Origin: Serratia nevei
Lineage (GTDB): Bacteria > Pseudomonadota > Gammaproteobacteria > Enterobacterales > Enterobacteriaceae
Reading direction: 5' to 3'
Assembly (NCBI RefSeq): GCF_037948395.1
Contig: NZ_CP149940.1
Location: 1,178,001-1,242,000, forward strand
DNA: 64,000 bases
Made by a program: the position numbers and the translations under genes. The notes below the pieces were generated by a model. It saw only the letters and a list, made by a program, of their open reading frames with translations. It made no database searches and had not been told where the DNA came from. Every line of letters starts with the position of its first letter. The stretch's first letter is position 1. Below are positions 38,408-48,117 of the stretch, piece after piece.

Positions 38408-39304
38408 TTAGTTCAACGCTTTGTCGTTAGGCTCTTTGAACAGCTGCTTCATGTCGTCCGAGAGTTCGAAGTTCATGTTGAGGTTTTTCGGTGGAATAGG
38501 CTGCTTGAACCATTTGTCAAACCACTTGGCCGCTTCACCGGAGGTTTGCGCCTGGGCGATGGTGTCATCGACCAGCTTTTTGAACTCAGGATCGTCTTTG
38601 CGCAGCATGCAGCCGTAGGCTTCTTTCGACTGCGGCGTGCCGATGATTTCCCACTGATCCGGCTTCTTGGCCTTGGCGCGCTCGCCCGCCAGCAGGGCAT
38701 CGTCCATCATGAAGGCCACCGCGCGGCCGCTTTCCAGGGTGCGGAAGGAGTCACCGTGGTCTTTGGCGCTGATGATGCGCATGTTCATTTTGTCGCTGTC
38801 GTTCAGCTTGTTCAGCAGCACTTCGGAGGTGGTGCCGGAGGTGACCACCACCGGTTTACCGGCCAGGTCTTTAAAGTCTTTGATGTCGGAGCCTTTTTTC
38901 ACCAGCAGACGGGTGCCGACCACGAAAATGGTGTCGGAGAAGGCGGCCTGTTTTTGGCGCTCGAGGTTATTGGTGGTGGAGCCGCACTCGAAGTCATAGG
39001 TGCCGTTTTGCAGCAGCGGGATGCGGTTCTGCGAGGTAATCGGCAGCATTTTCACCTGCAGATTCGGTGCATTAAGTTTTTTCTTAACAGCTTCAACGAT
39101 TTGGTTGGAGTAGTCCTGAGAGTAGCCCACAACTTTTTGTTGGTTGTCGTAGTAGGAAAAGGGCACTGACGATTCGCGGTGGCCGACAACGATCACGCCG
39201 TTGTCTTTGATTTTCTTCAGCGTACCGGACAGGTCTTCCGCATGCGCCACGCTACCTGCCATACCGAGCAGCAGTAACGATAACGCCAATTTACGCATTT
39301 GCAT
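38408..39304 (-). CDS. gltI: Glutamate/aspartate periplasmic binding protein
   Basis: 298 residues. The signal peptide MQMRKLALSLLLLGMAGSVAHA is followed by EDLSGTLKKIKDNGVIVVGHRESSVPFSYYD, typical of family-3 binding proteins. GGAG lies 7 nt before the ATG at 39304. It delivers glutamate and aspartate to GltJKL. The leader contains a CA-rich stretch (CCACCACAACAGCAAAGG, minus strand about 39314-39331) like the Salmonella gltI site bound by the GU-rich part of small RNA GcvB. Confidence 0.96.
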   Translation of the reverse strand: MQMRKLALSLLLLGMAGSVAHAEDLSGTLKKIKDNGVIVVGHRESSVPFSYYDNQQKVVGYSQDYSNQIVEAVKKKLNAPNLQVKMLPITSQNRIPLLQNGTYDFECGSTTNNLERQKQAAFSDTIFVVGTRLLVKKGSDIKDFKDLAGKPVVVTSGTTSEVLLNKLNDSDKMNMRIISAKDHGDSFRTLESGRAVAFMMDDALLAGERAKAKKPDQWEIIGTPQSKEAYGCMLRKDDPEFKKLVDDTIAQAQTSGEAAKWFDKWFKQPIPPKNLNMNFELSDDMKQLFKEPNDKALN

Positions 39305-39520
39305 GGTCCAACTCCTTTGCTGTTGTGGTGGCTCTGACTAAAGAGCGTCAGGTTAAATCGACTATTTATTGCTCAAGTTATAAAGATAGTCTTAGAACGG
39401 ATAGCCGTTAAAAAATAACCGATTGTGAATACCTTGAAACTAAAATGTTTCATTTTTTGAGACGCCGCGCGCACCAAATCAATGCAACGAAACCCTGACG
39501 CCCCCGCGTGGTGCGCTCAA

Positions 39521-39537
39521 TGCACCCAAAATGTGCA
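39521..39537. promoter_or_regulatory. Candidate NtrC-type site upstream of gltI
   Basis: TGCACCCAAAATGTGCA is a near-perfect dyad of the form GCAC(C/T)-N5-(G/A)GTGC that NtrC binds. It lies about 217 bp before gltI. I could not find a clear sigma-54 promoter after it. Apart from this and the gltI promoter, I see nothing in the 392-bp gap 39305-39696 except the hairpin next to lnt. Confidence 0.35.
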
Positions 39538-39663
39538 CAGGTGCGACAAAACGTCAGCAAAAGTAAATCGGCGCGCGATGTCACCATAGTTAAAGCAAGG
39601 AGTGTGCCAGCCGCGTTGATTTAACGGCGTTTTCTGACCAAGGAGGGGACAGTGACGAGAACG

Positions 39664-39686
39664 CGGGGCGCGGCGGGCGCGCCCCG
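39664..39686 (-). terminator. GC-rich hairpin after lnt
   Basis: CGGGGCGCG/CGCGCCCCG (39664-39672, 39678-39686) lies 10 bp after the lnt stop. There is no T-run, so it is a weak candidate. Confidence 0.35.
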
Positions 39687-39696
39687 GCGAGAAGGA

Positions 39697-41226
39697 CTAT
39701 TTGCGGCGCAGGCCCAACATCAGCGCCCAGCCGCCCAGCAGCAGGGTTATCACCCACAGCGGCGTGGCGCCGAAGCGTGCGTAAGGCGTGACGCCGGTGG
39801 TCGGCGTGACCTTCACTTCGAGCACCTGACGGGTAAACTGCGGGATCTCGGCGATCACCTCGCCGTTCGCATCCACCGCGGCGGTAACGCCGTTGTTGGT
39901 GCTGCGCAGAAGCGGCCGGCCGAGCTCCAGCGCCCGCATGCGCGCCATCTGGAAGTGCTGCCACGGGCCGATAGAGTGGCCGAACCAGGCATCGTTGGAG
40001 ATGGTCAGCAGGAAATTGGTGTCCGGGCGGAAGTTATCGCGTACCTGCTGGCCCAGGACGATTTCGTAGCAGATGGCCGCCGTCAGGTTGTACCCGCGTA
40101 CGCTGAGCTGCGGCTGCACGTAGTCGCCGCGGCTGAAGGAGGACATCGGCAGATCGAAGAACGGCGCCAGCGGCCGCAGCAGGGTTTCCAGCGGCACGAA
40201 CTCGCCGAACGGCACCAGGTGGTGCTTGTTGTAGCGATCCTTGGCCGGGTAGCTGTACGGCGTCGGTTCGCCGAGCACGATGGCGCTGTTGTAGATCTGC
40301 TGGCCCTGTGGCGTGGCGCGCACGTCGACGATGCCGGTGATCAGGCTGCTGTTCTTCGCCCGCATCAGGTCGTCCATCATGGTCAGGAAGCCGTTCTGGT
40401 TGGCTTCATAATCCGGGATGGCGGACTCCGGCCAGATGACGATCGGCGCCTTGCCCACGTACGGACGGGTTTCGTCCAGATAGGTTTGCAGCGTGCTGAC
40501 CAGCGCCTTCGGATCCCATTTCATCGACTGGGCGATGTTGCCTTGCACCATGGCGACGTTCACCGCTTTCTCCGGCTGCGGAGTAAACCACTGCAGCTGG
40601 CGCAGCGGCCACGGCAACAGCAGCAGCGCGGCGGCGATGATCGCAGCCGACAGGCGGCGCTGATTGACGGCGTACACCAGCAGGCCGGCGATGGCCATCA
40701 GCACAAAGGTGATGGCGTCGACGCCCAGCAGCGGCGCGATGCCCTTCAGCGGGCCGTTGATCTGGCTATAGCCGAACTGCAGCCACGGGAAGCCGGTCAG
40801 CACCCAGCCGCGCAGGAATTCGGTCACCTGCCACAGCGCCGGCGCGGCGATGGCCAGCCGCCACCAGCGGGTGGCCGGCCACAGGCGCGTCAGCAGCCCG
40901 GCGAACAGCCCGGTATACAGCGACAGGTAAGCGGCGAGCAGCACCACCAGGAAGACGTTGACGGCGAAAGGCATGCCGCCGAAATCGGCGATGCTGACAT
41001 ACACCCAGTTGATGCCGCTGCCGAACAGCCCGAAGCCCCAGACAAAGCCGAGCAGGGCAGACTGTTTGGTGGTGCGATTGAGGGTAACGGCCAGCAGGCC
41101 GAACAGGGAGACGATGGCCGCGGGCCAGAAGTCGTAGGGCGAGAACGCCAGCGTCCCGCCGGCACCTGACAACAGCGCCAGCAGGGCGCGAACCCGCTGG
41201 CGTTCAAGTAATGAGGCTTTAGCCAT
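39697..41226 (-). CDS. lnt: Apolipoprotein N-acyltransferase
   Basis: 509 residues. An inner-membrane enzyme that adds the third acyl chain to lipoproteins. About seven N-terminal membrane helices are followed by a periplasmic nitrilase-like domain with the Glu in VPFGEFVP, a Lys between them, and the catalytic Cys in [10 protein letters not shown]. It is 7 bp after corC as in E. coli, in the ybeZ-ybeY-corC-lnt operon. Confidence 0.97.
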   Translation of the reverse strand: MAKASLLERQRVRALLALLSGAGGTLAFSPYDFWPAAIVSLFGLLAVTLNRTTKQSALLGFVWGFGLFGSGINWVYVSIADFGGMPFAVNVFLVVLLAAYLSLYTGLFAGLLTRLWPATRWWRLAIAAPALWQVTEFLRGWVLTGFPWLQFGYSQINGPLKGIAPLLGVDAITFVLMAIAGLLVYAVNQRRLSAAIIAAALLLLPWPLRQLQWFTPQPEKAVNVAMVQGNIAQSMKWDPKALVSTLQTYLDETRPYVGKAPIVIWPESAIPDYEANQNGFLTMMDDLMRAKNSSLITGIVDVRATPQGQQIYNSAIVLGEPTPYSYPAKDRYNKHHLVPFGEFVPLETLLRPLAPFFDLPMSSFSRGDYVQPQLSVRGYNLTAAICYEIVLGQQVRDNFRPDTNFLLTISNDAWFGHSIGPWQHFQMARMRALELGRPLLRSTNNGVTAAVDANGEVIAEIPQFTRQVLEVKVTPTTGVTPYARFGATPLWVITLLLGGWALMLGLRRK

Positions 41227-41233
41227 GTTGGAT

Positions 41234-42112
41234 TTAATCTTCCAGTTTCGGTGGTGGAGAATCGTCCGGAATTTTTACATGAACCTGGATAATACGTCGA
41301 CTGTCGGCCATGGCAACTTTAAATAGGTAACCTTCGATTTCAATGGTTTCCCCGCGCGCCGGCAGGTGACCGAAGGCCTGCATCACCAGACCGCCGATGG
41401 TATCGACCTCGTCGTCGCTGAAATGGGTGCCGAAGGCTTCGTTGAAGTCTTCGATCGGGGCCAGAGCGCGCACGGTGTACATGTGGCGGCTGAGCTGGCG
41501 GATATCCAGATCGTCTTCGTCGTCGTATTCGTCTTCGATCTCGCCGACGATCAGTTCCAGAATGTCTTCGATGGTGACCAGGCCGGATACGCCGCCGAAT
41601 TCGTCAATGACAATCGCCATGTGATAGCGCTGGGAGCGGAACTCTTTCAACATCCGGTCGACGCGCTTGCTTTCCGGCACCACCACCGCGGTGCGCAGCA
41701 CCTTGTCGATGCTGAACGGCTCGGAGTCTGCGCGCATGAACGGCAGCAGATCCTTGGCCATCAGGATGCCTTCGATGTGATCTTTGTCTTCGCTGATCAC
41801 CGGGAAGCGCGAGTGGGCGGAGTCGATAATCACGTCCAGGCACTCTTCCAGCGTCTGGTTGCGCTTGAGCGTCACCATCTGGGAGCGGGGGATCATGATG
41901 TCGCGCACGCGCTGTTCGGCGATATCCATCACGCCTTCCAGCATGTCGCGGGTATCGGGATCGATCAGGTCGTTTTGTTCGGAATCACGGATCAGCTCGA
42001 CCAGATCGCCACGGTTTTTGGGTTCGCCGTGGAACAGCTGGTTAAGGATAAGAGTAAAGAACCCCTTCTTGGGACTGGGGCTGTCATTGCTTTGTGAATG
42101 GTCGTCGCTCAT
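41234..42112 (-). CDS. corC: CNNM/CorC-family CBS-domain protein
   Basis: 292 residues from ATG at 42112, the E. coli CorC length; an in-frame ATG at 42136 is possible. Two CBS domains (about 70-190) are followed by a CorC_HlyC domain. Conserved parts are [35 protein letters not shown] and the acidic stretch [13 protein letters not shown]. It is linked to magnesium and cobalt efflux, without membrane segments of its own. It lies 85 bp downstream of ybeY. Confidence 0.95.
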   Translation of the reverse strand: MSDDHSQSNDSPSPKKGFFTLILNQLFHGEPKNRGDLVELIRDSEQNDLIDPDTRDMLEGVMDIAEQRVRDIMIPRSQMVTLKRNQTLEECLDVIIDSAHSRFPVISEDKDHIEGILMAKDLLPFMRADSEPFSIDKVLRTAVVVPESKRVDRMLKEFRSQRYHMAIVIDEFGGVSGLVTIEDILELIVGEIEDEYDDEDDLDIRQLSRHMYTVRALAPIEDFNEAFGTHFSDDEVDTIGGLVMQAFGHLPARGETIEIEGYLFKVAMADSRRIIQVHVKIPDDSPPPKLED

Positions 42113-42197
42113 GGCGTTTTCGTTACTGTCACTCATGTCAGAGTTAAGGGGCGTCAGCGACAGCCCCGCATGGGGGCTGTAGGGTAAACGGCTGACG

Positions 42198-42671
42198 TCA
42201 GACGGGGTCTTTTTCCGCCAGGTACGGATCAGGATAACCCAGTCCGTGCATGATTTCGGTTTCCAAAGACTCCATTTCTTCGGCTTCATCGTCTTCGATG
42301 TGGTCATACCCTAGCAGATGAAGACTGCCATGGACAACCATATGCGCCCAGTGGGCCTCCAGCGCCTTGCCTTGCTCAATCGCTTCCTGTTCAACCACCT
42401 GGCGGCAGATAATCAGGTCGCCGAGCAGCGGCAGCTCGATGCCCGGCGGGGCCTCGAACGGGAAAGAGAGCACGTTGGTCGGCTTGTCTTTGCCGCGGTA
42501 GGTCAGGTTCAGCTCGTGGCTTTCCGCTTCGTCCACCAGACGCACGGTCACCTCGGCCTCTTCCTGAAATTGCGGCAGCACGCCTTCCAGCCAGCGCTGG
42601 AAGGTGGCCTCATCCGGCAGGCCGTCGCCGCTTTCACAGGCAATCTGCAGATCCAAAATCACCTGACTCAT
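42198..42671 (-). CDS. ybeY: rRNA maturation endoribonuclease YbeY
   Basis: 157 residues. The zinc motif is [11 protein letters not shown] (His-x3-His-x5-His). It acts in 16S rRNA 3'-end processing and 70S quality control. Its ATG overlaps the ybeZ stop by 4 bp. Confidence 0.97.
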   Translation of the reverse strand: MSQVILDLQIACESGDGLPDEATFQRWLEGVLPQFQEEAEVTVRLVDEAESHELNLTYRGKDKPTNVLSFPFEAPPGIELPLLGDLIICRQVVEQEAIEQGKALEAHWAHMVVHGSLHLLGYDHIEDDEAEEMESLETEIMHGLGYPDPYLAEKDPV

Positions 42672-43723
42672 GGTGTCTCCTGCTCGGAGGCGGCGAGCGC
42701 CTCGCGCTTACGTTGTTCGGCAATCGCGTCTTTGCGTTTCTGTTCGGCCGCTTCCCAGGCCTCATAGGCGATGACTACGCGGGCCACCACCGGATGGCGC
42801 ACCACGTCTTCGCTGTGGAAGAAGTTGAAGCTCAGTTCTTCCACGTCCGACAGCACTTCCACCGCGTGGCGCAGGCCGGATTTCTGGTTGCGCGGCAGGT
42901 CGATCTGGGTGACGTCGCCGGTGATGACCGCCTTCGAGTTGAAGCCGATGCGCGTCAGGAACATCTTCATCTGTTCGATGGTGGTGTTCTGGCTCTCATC
43001 CAGAATGATAAAGGCGTCGTTCAGCGTACGGCCGCGCATATAGGCCAGCGGCGCGACTTCGATCACGTTGCGCTCGATGAGCTTCTCCACGCGCTCGAAG
43101 CCCAGCATCTCGAACAGGGCGTCGTACAGCGGGCGCAGGTAAGGATCGACCTTCTGGCTCAGATCGCCGGGCAGGAAGCCCAGTTTTTCGCCGGCTTCGA
43201 CCGCAGGGCGTGTCAGCAAAATGCGGCGAATTTCCTGGCGCTCCAGCGCATCCACCGCGGCGGCGACCGCCAGGTAGGTTTTGCCGGTGCCCGCCGGGCC
43301 GATGCCGAAGGTGATGTCGTGATCGAGAATGTTGGCGATGTACTGCGCCTGGTTAGGCGTACGCGGTTTCACCATGCCGCGCTTGGTTTTAATGGTGACC
43401 GCCTTGCCATAATCCGGCACGCTGTCGGCCACCTGTTCCAACACCCGGCTCTCTTTGATAGCCAGGTGGATTTGCTCTGGGTCGATATCCGGGATCACGC
43501 CGCGAATCGGCGCGGTATCCACGTACAGATGGCGCAGGATATCGGCGGCGGCAACCACGCACAGGTTTTTGCCGACCAGCTTGAAACGGTTGTCGCGGCG
43601 ATTGATTTCAATGCCCAATCGGCGCTCGAGTTGCTTGATGTTGTCATCAAACGGGCCGCACAGGCTGAGCAAACGCTTATTGTCTGCGGGCTCTAACAAA
43701 ATTTCTTGTGTTGCGACGTTCAA
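42668..43723 (-). CDS. ybeZ: PhoH-like ATPase YbeZ
   Basis: 351 residues. An N-terminal KH-like part ([14 protein letters not shown]) is followed by a PhoH ATPase: Walker [14 protein letters not shown] and Walker [10 protein letters not shown]. It partners with YbeY in rRNA processing. The C-terminal 30 residues are Lys/Glu/Ala-rich. It is the first gene of the ybeZ-ybeY-corC-lnt unit; in E. coli it follows miaB closely, but here yjdM intervenes. Confidence 0.96.
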   Translation of the reverse strand: MNVATQEILLEPADNKRLLSLCGPFDDNIKQLERRLGIEINRRDNRFKLVGKNLCVVAAADILRHLYVDTAPIRGVIPDIDPEQIHLAIKESRVLEQVADSVPDYGKAVTIKTKRGMVKPRTPNQAQYIANILDHDITFGIGPAGTGKTYLAVAAAVDALERQEIRRILLTRPAVEAGEKLGFLPGDLSQKVDPYLRPLYDALFEMLGFERVEKLIERNVIEVAPLAYMRGRTLNDAFIILDESQNTTIEQMKMFLTRIGFNSKAVITGDVTQIDLPRNQKSGLRHAVEVLSDVEELSFNFFHSEDVVRHPVVARVVIAYEAWEAAEQKRKDAIAEQRKREALAASEQETP

Positions 43724-43898
43724 ACTATTCCTCTAGGTCACATCGGGCCTGGTTGATGTCACATAGCGCGTTCGGGACGCGCGCGTTCAGGACGAGCCTG
43801 AATACTCTCTTTCTTGAATTATTCATGGTGCGCCGCAACGGCGCAAGTTTACCGCTGATCTATCTGTGCGCCATCGGCGGAATTCAAGGGAAGATAAG

Positions 43899-43932
43899 GA
43901 AAAAACGCGGCGGGGCGCAAAGCCCGCCGCGT
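43899..43932 (-). terminator. Terminator of yjdM
   Basis: ACGCGGCGGG/CCCGCCGCGT (43905-43914, 43923-43932) is followed on the minus strand by TTTTTTCC. Confidence 0.85.
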
Positions 43933-43957
43933 CATCACAGAACAAGGCCGCCGTGAA

Positions 43958-44293
43958 TCAGTTCTTTTTCACGAACTCGGATTTCAGCTTCATCGGGCCG
44001 AAGCCGTCGATTTTGCAGTCGATGTTGTGATCGCCTTCGACCAGGCGAATGTTTTTCACCTTGGTGCCGATCTTCAGCATCGAGGAGCTGCCTTTGACCT
44101 TCAGGTCTTTGATCACGGTGACCGCATCGCCGTCCGCCAGCAGATTGCCGTTGGCGTCTTTGACGATCAGCGCGTCCTGATCTTCCGCCGGGGCGCTGTC
44201 GCTCCACTCGTGGGCGCACTCAGGGCAGATGAACAGGGCATTGTCCTGGTAGGTGTATTCGGAGTTGCACTTCGGGCAGTGTGGGAGTTGCAT
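43958..44293 (-). CDS. yjdM: PhnA/YjdM family zinc-ribbon protein
   Basis: 111 residues from ATG at 44293, the E. coli length, with the C-terminal half nearly identical ([20 protein letters not shown]). An N-terminal zinc ribbon, [10 protein letters not shown]...CPECAHEW, is followed by the PhnA domain. Despite the old name it is not needed for phosphonate use in E. coli; the function is unclear. It is inserted between ybeZ and miaB and has its own terminator, while miaB terminates just upstream at 44324-44355, so it is a separate unit. Confidence 0.95.
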   Translation of the reverse strand: MQLPHCPKCNSEYTYQDNALFICPECAHEWSDSAPAEDQDALIVKDANGNLLADGDAVTVIKDLKVKGSSSMLKIGTKVKNIRLVEGDHNIDCKIDGFGPMKLKSEFVKKN

Positions 44294-44323
44294 GTTATGT
44301 CGCCTCTTCAACAATAAAAAAAT

Positions 44324-44355
44324 AAAAAAGAAAATCACCGGGCGCGGGCGCCCGG
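44324..44355 (-). terminator. Terminator of miaB
   Basis: CCGGGCGC/GCGCCCGG (44338-44345, 44348-44355) is followed on the minus strand by TGATTTTCTTTTTTA. Confidence 0.75.
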
Positions 44356-44411
44356 CGGAGAAACGGTAAGGAGTAGCGCGAATGGGCGGCGATAAGGCGG
44401 CCGCCGCGGCG

Positions 44412-45836
44412 TCAGGGCTGGTAAATGCCGACGCCCAGCGCGTTTTCTTTGCGGGTACGGGCGATCACCGACTGCGGGGATTCATGTACGCGCAGATCCA
44501 TCTGCTGTTCGGTGCGCACCACTGCGCCACGCAGGGTGTTGGTCAGCACCTCGGTAATTTCCACGTCGACGAACTGGCCGATCATGTCGGGCGTGCCCTC
44601 GAAGTTTACCACACGGTTGCACTCCGTGCGCCCGGCCAGCTCCATCACGCTTTTGCGCGAGGTGCCCTCCACCAGGATGCGCTGGACGGTGCCGAGCATG
44701 CGGCGGCTGAACTGCAGCGCTTGCTGGTTGATGCGATCCTGCAGAATATACAGCCGCTGTTTTTTCTCTTCTTCGCTGACGTCGTCGACCATGTCCGCCG
44801 CCGGGGTGCCCGGGCGCGACGAATAGATGAAGCTGAAGCTGACGTCGAAATTGACATCGGCGATCAGGTTCATGGTCTGTTCGAAGTCGGCCTGGCTTTC
44901 GCCCGGGAAACCGACGATGAAATCGGAGCTGAGCTGAATGGCCGGCCGCGCCTTGCGCAGCTTGCGGATAATCGCCTTGTACTCCAGCGCGGTGTGCGCG
45001 CGTTTCATCATGGTCAGGATGCGATCCGAACCGCTCTGCACCGGCAGATGCAGGAAGCTGACCAGCTCCGGCGTGTCTTCGTACACCGCGATGATGTCAT
45101 CGGTGAACTCGATAGGGTGGCTGGTGGTGAAGCGAATGCGATCGATGCCGTCGATGGCCGCCACCAGGCGCAGCAGTTCGGCGAACGAACAGATCTCGCC
45201 GTCATGCGTGGCGCCGCGGTAAGCGTTGACGTTTTGGCCGAGCAGGTTGACCTCGCGCACGCCCTGCGCCGCCAGTTGGGCGATTTCGAACAGCACGTCG
45301 TCGCTCGGGCGGCTCACCTCTTCGCCGCGGGTGTAAGGCACCACGCAGAAGGTGCAGTATTTGTTGCAGCCTTCCATGATCGACACGAATGCGGTCGGGC
45401 CTTCGGCGCGCGGTTCCGGCAGACGGTCGAATTTTTCGATCTCGGGGAAGCTGATGTCGACCACCGGGCTGCGGGTGCCCTGAACGTGATTGATCATTTC
45501 CGGCAGGCGGTGCAGGGTCTGCGGGCCGAAGACCACGTCGACGCAGGGCGCGCGGCTGCGGATCAGTTCGCCTTCTTGCGAGGCCACGCAACCGCCGACG
45601 CCGATGATCACCGACGGATTTTTTTCTTTCAGCAAGCGCCAGCGCCCCAGCATGGCGAAAACTTTCTCCTGCGCTTTTTCACGGATCGAGCAGGTGTTCA
45701 GCAGCAGCACGTCCGCCTCTTCGGCGTTTTCGGTCCACTCGAAGCCGTGCGTGCTGTTCAACAGGTCGGCCATTTTCGATGAATCATACTCATTCATCTG
45801 GCAGCCCCAGGTTTTGATATGTAGTTTTTTCGTCAT
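44412..45836 (-). CDS. miaB: tRNA-2-methylthio-N6-dimethylallyladenosine synthase
   Basis: 474 residues. A radical-SAM methylthiotransferase that modifies i6A37 in tRNA. Domains in order: the N-terminal cluster domain with [13 protein letters not shown] and GGCVASQEG; the radical-SAM motif CNKYCTFC; and a C-terminal TRAM domain ([10 protein letters not shown]). It is divergent from ubiF as in E. coli. A terminator follows, isolating it from yjdM and ybeZ. Confidence 0.97.
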   Translation of the reverse strand: MTKKLHIKTWGCQMNEYDSSKMADLLNSTHGFEWTENAEEADVLLLNTCSIREKAQEKVFAMLGRWRLLKEKNPSVIIGVGGCVASQEGELIRSRAPCVDVVFGPQTLHRLPEMINHVQGTRSPVVDISFPEIEKFDRLPEPRAEGPTAFVSIMEGCNKYCTFCVVPYTRGEEVSRPSDDVLFEIAQLAAQGVREVNLLGQNVNAYRGATHDGEICSFAELLRLVAAIDGIDRIRFTTSHPIEFTDDIIAVYEDTPELVSFLHLPVQSGSDRILTMMKRAHTALEYKAIIRKLRKARPAIQLSSDFIVGFPGESQADFEQTMNLIADVNFDVSFSFIYSSRPGTPAADMVDDVSEEEKKQRLYILQDRINQQALQFSRRMLGTVQRILVEGTSRKSVMELAGRTECNRVVNFEGTPDMIGQFVDVEITEVLTNTLRGAVVRTEQQMDLRVHESPQSVIARTRKENALGVGIYQP

Positions 45837-46033
45837 TGACTTGCCATTACTCAGTGCGGAGCGAAAGTTGCGTTACGCGACATGCAGGGCGCGTATTGTA
45901 ATCATTTGCCGCCGTTGTGACCAGCGCGGGGGAAAATGGCGCGCGACCTGAAGCCGGAGCGAAAATCCGGTACACTGCGCAAAACGCCATGCCGGGTGGG
46001 ATGGTGAGCATTCACACAGAAAACATAGCCAAT

Positions 46034-47215
46034 ATGAAGACATCTCAAAATCGGTATGACGCGGTGGTGGTGGGCGGCGGCATGGTCGGCGCGGCGGCGG
46101 CCCTGGGGCTGGCGCAGGCGGGCTGGTCGGTGGCGTTGCTGGAACATCAGGCGCCGCAGGCGTTCGAGGCGCAAAGCCCGCCGGATCTGCGCATTTCCGC
46201 TATCGGCTGCACCTCGGTGGGGCTGCTGAAACAGCTCGGCGCCTGGCAGGCCGTGACGGCGATGCGCACGGCGCCGTATCGCCGGCTGGAGACCTGGGAA
46301 TGGGCGTCGTCGCGCGTGGCGTTCGACGCGGTGTCCCTGGGGCTGCCCGAGCTGGGCTTTATGGTGGAAAACCGCATTCTGCAGCTGGCGCTGTGGCAGC
46401 AGTTCGCGCAGTGCGCCAACCTGACGCTGCTGTGCCCCGCCAGGCTGCAATCGCTGCAGCGGGCGGACAATGCCTGGCAGCTGACGCTGGACGGCGGCGA
46501 GACGCTGCAGGCGCGTCTGGTTGTCGGCGCCGACGGCGCCAACTCGCAGGTGCGCAAGCTGGCGGCGATCGGCACCAACGGCTGGCAGTATCGTCAGGCG
46601 TGCATGTTGATCACCGTCGATACCGGCGCGCCGCAGCAGGATGTGACCTGGCAGCGTTTCTTCCCGTCCGGGCCGCGCGCCTTCCTGCCGCTGTACGACA
46701 GCTGGGCGTCGCTGGTGTGGTATGACAGCCCGCAGCGCATTCGCCAGCTGCAGGCGATGCCGCCGGCGCAGCTGGAGCGTGAGATCGCCGCCGCTTTCCC
46801 GGCGCGACTGGGCCCGGTCAAGGTGCACGCCGCCGGTTCGTTCCCGCTGACGCGGCGTCATGCGCAGCGCTACGTGCTGCCGGGGCTGGCACTGCTGGGG
46901 GATGCGGCGCATACCATCAACCCGCTGGCGGGGCAGGGCGTCAATCTGGGGTATCGCGACGTGGATGCCTTGCTGAACGTATTGAGCGACGCGCGGGAGC
47001 AGGGAGAGGACTGGAGCAGCGAGGCGGTACTGCTGCGTTATCAGCGCCGCCGCCGTACCGACAATCTGCTGATGCAGAGCGGGATGGATCTGTTCTATAC
47101 CGCTTTCAGCAATAACCTGGCGCCGCTGAACGTGGCGCGCAATCTGGCGCTGATGGCCGCGCAGCGGGCGGGCAAGCTGAAAGAGCATGCGTTGAAGTAC
47201 GCGTTGGGATTGTAA
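46034..47215 (+). CDS. ubiF: 2-octaprenyl-3-methyl-6-methoxy-1,4-benzoquinol hydroxylase
   Basis: 393 residues from ATG at 46034. A FAD-dependent hydroxylase in late ubiquinone synthesis. The FAD-binding GxGxxG is VVVGGGMVGAAAALGLAQAGW, the middle motif is VVGADGANSQVRKLA, and the second FAD motif is LLGDAAHTINPLAGQGVNLGYRDV. It matches UbiF rather than UbiH by its position opposite miaB and next to the tRNA array. The frame is open upstream of 46034, but the family N-terminus supports this start. Confidence 0.93.
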   Translation: MKTSQNRYDAVVVGGGMVGAAAALGLAQAGWSVALLEHQAPQAFEAQSPPDLRISAIGCTSVGLLKQLGAWQAVTAMRTAPYRRLETWEWASSRVAFDAVSLGLPELGFMVENRILQLALWQQFAQCANLTLLCPARLQSLQRADNAWQLTLDGGETLQARLVVGADGANSQVRKLAAIGTNGWQYRQACMLITVDTGAPQQDVTWQRFFPSGPRAFLPLYDSWASLVWYDSPQRIRQLQAMPPAQLEREIAAAFPARLGPVKVHAAGSFPLTRRHAQRYVLPGLALLGDAAHTINPLAGQGVNLGYRDVDALLNVLSDAREQGEDWSSEAVLLRYQRRRRTDNLLMQSGMDLFYTAFSNNLAPLNVARNLALMAAQRAGKLKEHALKYALGL

Positions 47216-47271
47216 CCGACAGGGCTCAGCTGCGGCTGGGCCCGTTAGGATTGGCTGAACGCCAGACAGCA

Positions 47272-47295
47272 AAAAGCCCGCCGAAGCGGGCTTTT
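47272..47295. terminator. Bidirectional terminator between ubiF and tRNA operon
   Basis: AAAAGCCCGC-CGAA-GCGGGCTTTT is symmetrical and lies between converging transcription units. Confidence 0.88.
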
Positions 47296-47302
47296 CTAAA
47301 TA

Positions 47303-47377
47303 TGGCTGGGGTGCCAGGATTCGAACCTGGGTATGCTGGTATCAGAAACCAGAGCCTTACCGCTTGGCGACACCCCA
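47303..47377 (-). tRNA. glnV: tRNA-Gln (CUG)
   Basis: 75 nt with CCA encoded. The acceptor TGGGGTG pairs with the 3' CACCCCA region, the anticodon loop is TTCTGAT (anticodon CUG), and the T-arm is GGTTCGAATCC. It is the last of six tRNA genes on the minus strand. Confidence 0.96.
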
Positions 47378-47381
47378 ATTA

Positions 47382-47458
47382 TGGTGGCTACGACGGGATT
47401 TGAACCTGTGACCCCATCATTATGAGTGATGTGCTCTAACCAGCTGAGCTACGTAGCC
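47382..47458 (-). tRNA. metU: tRNA-Met (CAU), elongator
   Basis: 77 nt with CCA encoded, acceptor GGCTACG, anticodon loop CTCATAA. It has no initiator features: the first base pairs with its partner in the acceptor. It differs from the other copy by TTCAAAT in the T-loop where that copy has TTCGAAT. Confidence 0.95.
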
Positions 47459-47499
47459 GATGTTACTTTTTACTTCTTTGATTTGCAAGCAGTTTGTTA

Positions 47500-47574
47500 T
47501 GGCTGGGGTACCTGGATTCGAACCAGGGAATGCCGGTATCAAAAACCGGTGCCTTACCGCTTGGCGATACCCCA
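47500..47574 (-). tRNA. glnW: tRNA-Gln (UUG)
   Basis: 75 nt with CCA encoded, anticodon loop TTTTGAT (UUG). It appears identical to the next copy at 47618-47692. Confidence 0.96.
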
Positions 47575-47617
47575 CCTGCAAACAAATCTTATGTTGAAAC
47601 CCATTCCCGAAAGAATA

Positions 47618-47692
47618 TGGCTGGGGTACCTGGATTCGAACCAGGGAATGCCGGTATCAAAAACCGGTGCCTTACCGCTTGGCGATACCCCA
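47618..47692 (-). tRNA. glnU: tRNA-Gln (UUG)
   Basis: 75 nt with CCA encoded, anticodon UUG, identical to the copy at 47500-47574. The 43-bp spacer between them differs from the other spacers. Confidence 0.96.
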
Positions 47693-47722
47693 TCAACATA
47701 CTGCGCCGACGATGAAGAGAAA

Positions 47723-47807
47723 TGGTGCGGGAGGCGAGACTTGAACTCGCACACCTTGCGGCGCCAGAACCTAAATCTGGTGCGTCTACCAATTTCGCCA
47801 CTCCCGC
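47723..47807 (-). tRNA. leuW: tRNA-Leu (UAG)
   Basis: 85 nt with CCA encoded and a long variable arm. Acceptor GCGGGAG, anticodon loop TTTAGGT (UAG). Confidence 0.96.
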
Positions 47808-47822
47808 AATGCAAAAAAGAGA

Positions 47823-47899
47823 TGGTGGCTACGACGGGATTCGAACCTGTGACCCCATCATTATGAGTGATGTGCTCTAACCAGCTGAGCTACGTAGCC
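47823..47899 (-). tRNA. metT: tRNA-Met (CAU), elongator
   Basis: 77 nt with CCA encoded, anticodon CAU, first in the operon and about 40 bp after a strong promoter. Confidence 0.96.
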
Positions 47900-47938
47900 C
47901 TCTTTTTTTGCTTTGCCTTCATCGGCGTTGCGGGGCGC

Positions 47939-47967
47939 ATTATGCGTATATGACCGATTTGCGTCAA
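47939..47967 (-). promoter_or_regulatory. Promoter of the tRNA operon, stringent type
   Basis: TTGACG (-35, 47962-47967) and CATAAT (-10, 47939-47944) are 17 bp apart on the minus strand. The -10 is followed by GCGCCCC, a GC-rich discriminator typical of stable-RNA promoters that respond to ppGpp. Confidence 0.85.
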
Positions 47968-48071
47968 CAAGTTTTTTCCCGAAAAAGTGCCGGGAAGCGC
48001 CGTTTGTCTGGGTTGTGAACATTATGGCGATAAAATCGGCAATTCAGGCAGTTGGCGGGGGGAAAAGGCAA

Positions 48072-48099
48072 CAAAAAGGCGGGCCAAAAGGCCCGCCTT
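48072..48099 (-). terminator. Terminator of asnB
   Basis: AAGGCGGGCC-AAAA-GGCCCGCCTT (48076-48099) is followed on the minus strand by TTTTTGTT. Confidence 0.85.
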
Positions 48100-48117
48100 G
48101 GGGAAAACGCCGCGCGA

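Noticed and set aside
47500..47692. Direct repeat of about 75 bp
   Set aside because: It is two identical tRNA-Gln genes, not a mobile or CRISPR repeat.
47426..47866. Open frames with the repeated WLGYLDSNQG motif across the tRNA region
   Set aside because: The repeats are translations of the tRNA genes themselves, a common false protein.
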